Shown here piece by piece: positions 6,232 through 7,618 of a stretch of DNA of 7,618 bases. The notes below the pieces were generated by a model. It ran no database searches, was not told the origin of the DNA, and worked only from the letters and a program-made list of their open reading frames with translations. The translations under genes and the position numbers were made by a program. Source of the DNA: Alphaproteobacteria bacterium (GTDB lineage Bacteria; Pseudomonadota; Alphaproteobacteria; Rhizobiales; Rhizobiaceae); the NCBI GenBank assembly GCA_017308345.1, contig JAFKFE010000215.1, positions 1-7,618 on the forward strand. The letters run 5' to 3'. The first letter of the stretch is position 1. Each line of letters begins with the position of its first letter.

Positions 6232-7134
6232 TCATCCTTTCGTTTTCTTTTTTGTCGGAGCATCGGATTTCCCCAAAACCGGCTTCCACTTTTGGGTCCG
6301 ATGCTCGATCGAAACTGCCTTGAAATCCGCCGTCTGCGTGGCGATCGCCGCCTCGGCAGGCAGCCGTTCCATCGAGCTTGCGCCATAGAAGCCGTGCAGC
6401 CCCGCGCAGCGCTCGAGGATGTAGCGCGCGTCGTCGGGCATCGAGATCGGCCCGCCATGGCAAAGCAGGATGACGTCCTTGCGCACCGACCGCGCGGCGT
6501 CGGCAATGGCGTCGATTTCCGTCACGCAGGCGTCGAGCGTTTTCGCCGAGGTGGCGCCGATCGAGCCGCCGGTGGTGACACCCATATGGGCGACGACGAT
6601 GTCGGCGCCGGCCTTGGTCATGGCGCGCGCCTCGTCCGGATTGAAGACGTAGGGCGTGGTGAGAAGGTCGAGCTTATGCGCCTCGGCGATCATGTCGACC
6701 TCAAGACCGAAACCCATGCCGGTCTCCTCGAAGCTCTGCCGCATGGTGCCGTCGAACAGGCCGACGGTCGGGAAGTTCTGCACGCCCGAAAAGCCCATCG
6801 TCTTCAACTCGGCCAAAAGCAGCGGCATGATGACGAAGGGATCGGTTCCGTTGACGCCGGCCAGCACCGGCGTCCTCTTCACCACCGGCAGCACCTCATA
6901 GGCCATCTCCTTGACGATCGCGTTGGCGTTGCCATAGGCGAGCAGGCCGGCGGCCGAGCCGCGCCCGGCCATGCGGTAGCGGCCGGAATTGTAGATGATG
7001 ATGAGGTCGATGCCGCCGGCTTCCTCGGCCTTGGCCGACAGGCCGGTGCCCGCGCCGCCGCCGACGATCGGCACGCCATCGGCGATCATCTTGCGGAACT
7101 TGTCCAGTATCGTTTTGCGCGGAATGGCGGCCAT
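6232..7134 (-). CDS. PEP-hydrolase-like TIM-barrel protein (PF09370-type, Tm-1 C-terminal half)
   Basis: This 300-residue protein matches the phosphoenolpyruvate-hydrolase-like TIM-barrel family, which forms the C-terminal half of plant Tm-1. Hallmarks in order are [11 protein letters not shown] (25-35), [13 protein letters not shown] (48-60), [12 protein letters not shown] (89-100), [13 protein letters not shown] (117-129), [13 protein letters not shown] (182-194), [16 protein letters not shown] (225-240) and [12 protein letters not shown] (248-259). The glycine-rich motifs suggest phosphate or nucleotide-like ligand binding; I know of no firm reaction in bacteria. ATG at 7134 is 12 bases after the stop of the Tm-1-like gene, and the stop is four bases before the cupin start, so the three genes form one operon. 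The family domain seems to end near residue 276. Residues 277-293 are encoded by a palindromic repeat, followed by a lysine-rich end (TKKKTKG). Confidence 0.9.
   Translation of the reverse strand: MAAIPRKTILDKFRKMIADGVPIVGGGAGTGLSAKAEEAGGIDLIIIYNSGRYRMAGRGSAAGLLAYGNANAIVKEMAYEVLPVVKRTPVLAGVNGTDPFVIMPLLLAELKTMGFSGVQNFPTVGLFDGTMRQSFEETGMGFGLEVDMIAEAHKLDLLTTPYVFNPDEARAMTKAGADIVVAHMGVTTGGSIGATSAKTLDACVTEIDAIADAARSVRKDVILLCHGGPISMPDDARYILERCAGLHGFYGASSMERLPAEAAIATQTADFKAVSIEHRTQKWKPVLGKSDAPTKKKTKG
6258..6306. repeat. Palindromic repeat, family C, in the 3' end of the TIM-barrel gene
   Basis: Perfect ten-base inverted arms GAGCATCGGA (6258-6267) and TCCGATGCTC (6297-6306) enclose a second inverted pair CCCAAAA (6272-6278) and TTTTGGG (6290-6296), with a four-base bulge on one side and an 11-base loop. 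The pattern resembles a short palindrome that I recall as very common in rhizobial genomes, with an AAGTGGAAnCCGGTTTT core. The relationship to that family is from memory. Here it encodes residues 277-293 of the TIM-barrel protein. Confidence 0.75.
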
Positions 7135-7146
7135 GCTTGTCGTCTC

Positions 7147-7618
7147 TCATTTCCTGGCGATGTCGAGGAAAGCCTCGGCCGCGGCCTTGGCGAATGCGGG
7201 ATCGTTGATGTGCAGCGGCAGGCGCGTCACGGTGCGGTTCTTCGTCGGCTTGATCGTGCGCTCGATGGCCTCGAACAGGGCGGCGTCGGCTTCCGCGTCG
7301 AAGAAGGCGCCACCCTCGATGTCGAGCGCCGAGACGCCCTTTTCCGGTATGAGGAAGCGGATGGGGCCGTCGCAGCGGGTGAGGCGGCCGCCGATCCATT
7401 CGCCGATCTTGCGGCATTCGTCGGCCGTGGTGCGCATCAGCGTGACGTTGGGATTGTGCTCGTAGAACAACCGCCCGCGATAGCGCTCCGGGATCGTGGC
7501 CGGCGCCCAGAAATTCACCATGTCGAGCGCGCCGACCGATCCGACATAGGGCAGCTTCGTGCGGGCAATGGCGCCGAAGCGATCCTCGGTCGCGGGCAGC
7601 ACGCCGCCAAGCAGGAGG
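7147..7618 (-). CDS. Tm-1-like ATP-binding domain protein (UPF0261), C-terminal part (5' end outside window)
   Basis: The visible 156 residues are the end of a UPF0261/Tm-1-like protein, a family of about 400 residues whose plant member Tm-1 blocks tomato mosaic virus replication. Hallmarks seen are [15 protein letters not shown], then [24 protein letters not shown], a [16 protein letters not shown] block, and [11 protein letters not shown] near the C-terminus. The frame is open to the window edge (codons for LLLGG lie upstream of an in-frame GTG at 7602), so that GTG is not taken as the start; the real start is outside. Its stop is 12 bases before the TIM-barrel gene. In plants and fungi the two domains are fused; here they are adjacent genes, which suggests that they work together in a complex or pathway. 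The bacterial role is unknown to me. Confidence 0.92.
   Translation of the reverse strand, partial: LLLGGVLPATEDRFGAIARTKLPYVGSVGALDMVNFWAPATIPERYRGRLFYEHNPNVTLMRTTADECRKIGEWIGGRLTRCDGPIRFLIPEKGVSALDIEGGAFFDAEADAALFEAIERTIKPTKNRTVTRLPLHINDPAFAKAAAEAFLDIARK

Noticed and set aside
5583..6323. Plus-strand open frame over the repeat and cupin region
   Set aside because: It runs across a hairpin repeat and antisense to the cupin; there is no recognisable domain and no ribosome site.
6228..6506. Longer N-terminus for the cupin from an upstream in-frame start
   Set aside because: That stretch lies within the TIM-barrel gene in another frame, and the ATG at 6227 has a proper ribosome site and a family-like N-terminus.

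Overview
The window looks like chromosome of a high-GC alphaproteobacterium of the rhizobial type, most likely Mesorhizobium or a close relative. The evidence is the GC-rich coding sequence, an Opp/Dpp-type transporter with a twin-arginine binding protein, the Tm-1-like/TIM-barrel gene pair, and several families of short palindromic repeats of the kind scattered through rhizobial genomes. The genus is inferred from memory of such repeats and was not computed.

Left half (1-4119), minus strand: a peptide-type ABC importer operon read right to left. It holds a periplasmic substrate-binding protein (4119 to 2509), two inner-membrane permeases (2238 to 1252 and 1255 to 425) and the start of an ATPase (428, running off the left edge). 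The three membrane/ATPase genes overlap by 4 bases (ATGA or GTGA). The binding-protein gene is separated from them by about 270 bases that hold a complete palindromic repeat. A second copy of that repeat lies inside the ATPase gene, and the reading frame stays open through it to the window edge.

Centre (4120-4444): a divergent control region with three copies of a CTGG-N5-CCAG palindrome. One is a perfect TCTGGT-N3-ACCAGA, which resembles operators of FadR-type GntR regulators. To its right (4445-5635, plus strand) is an M24-family metallopeptidase with all five metal ligands. Together the two transcription units look like a module for taking up peptides, or peptide-like or amide compounds, and hydrolysing them, probably under one shared regulator.

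Right half (5636-7618): a 147-base composite repeat of several hairpins separates the peptidase gene from a convergent minus-strand operon. That operon reads Tm-1-like/UPF0261 protein (5' end outside the window), then a PEP-hydrolase-like TIM-barrel protein, then a small cupin, with gaps of 12 and 4 bases. The first two correspond to the two halves of the plant antiviral protein Tm-1; their bacterial role is not established as far as I know. The last 24 or so codons of the TIM-barrel gene overlap another palindromic repeat.

The main themes are palindromic repeats that have become part of two protein-coding genes, base-pair covariation between repeat copies that points to a conserved folded structure, and a Tm-1/TIM-barrel/cupin operon of unknown function.
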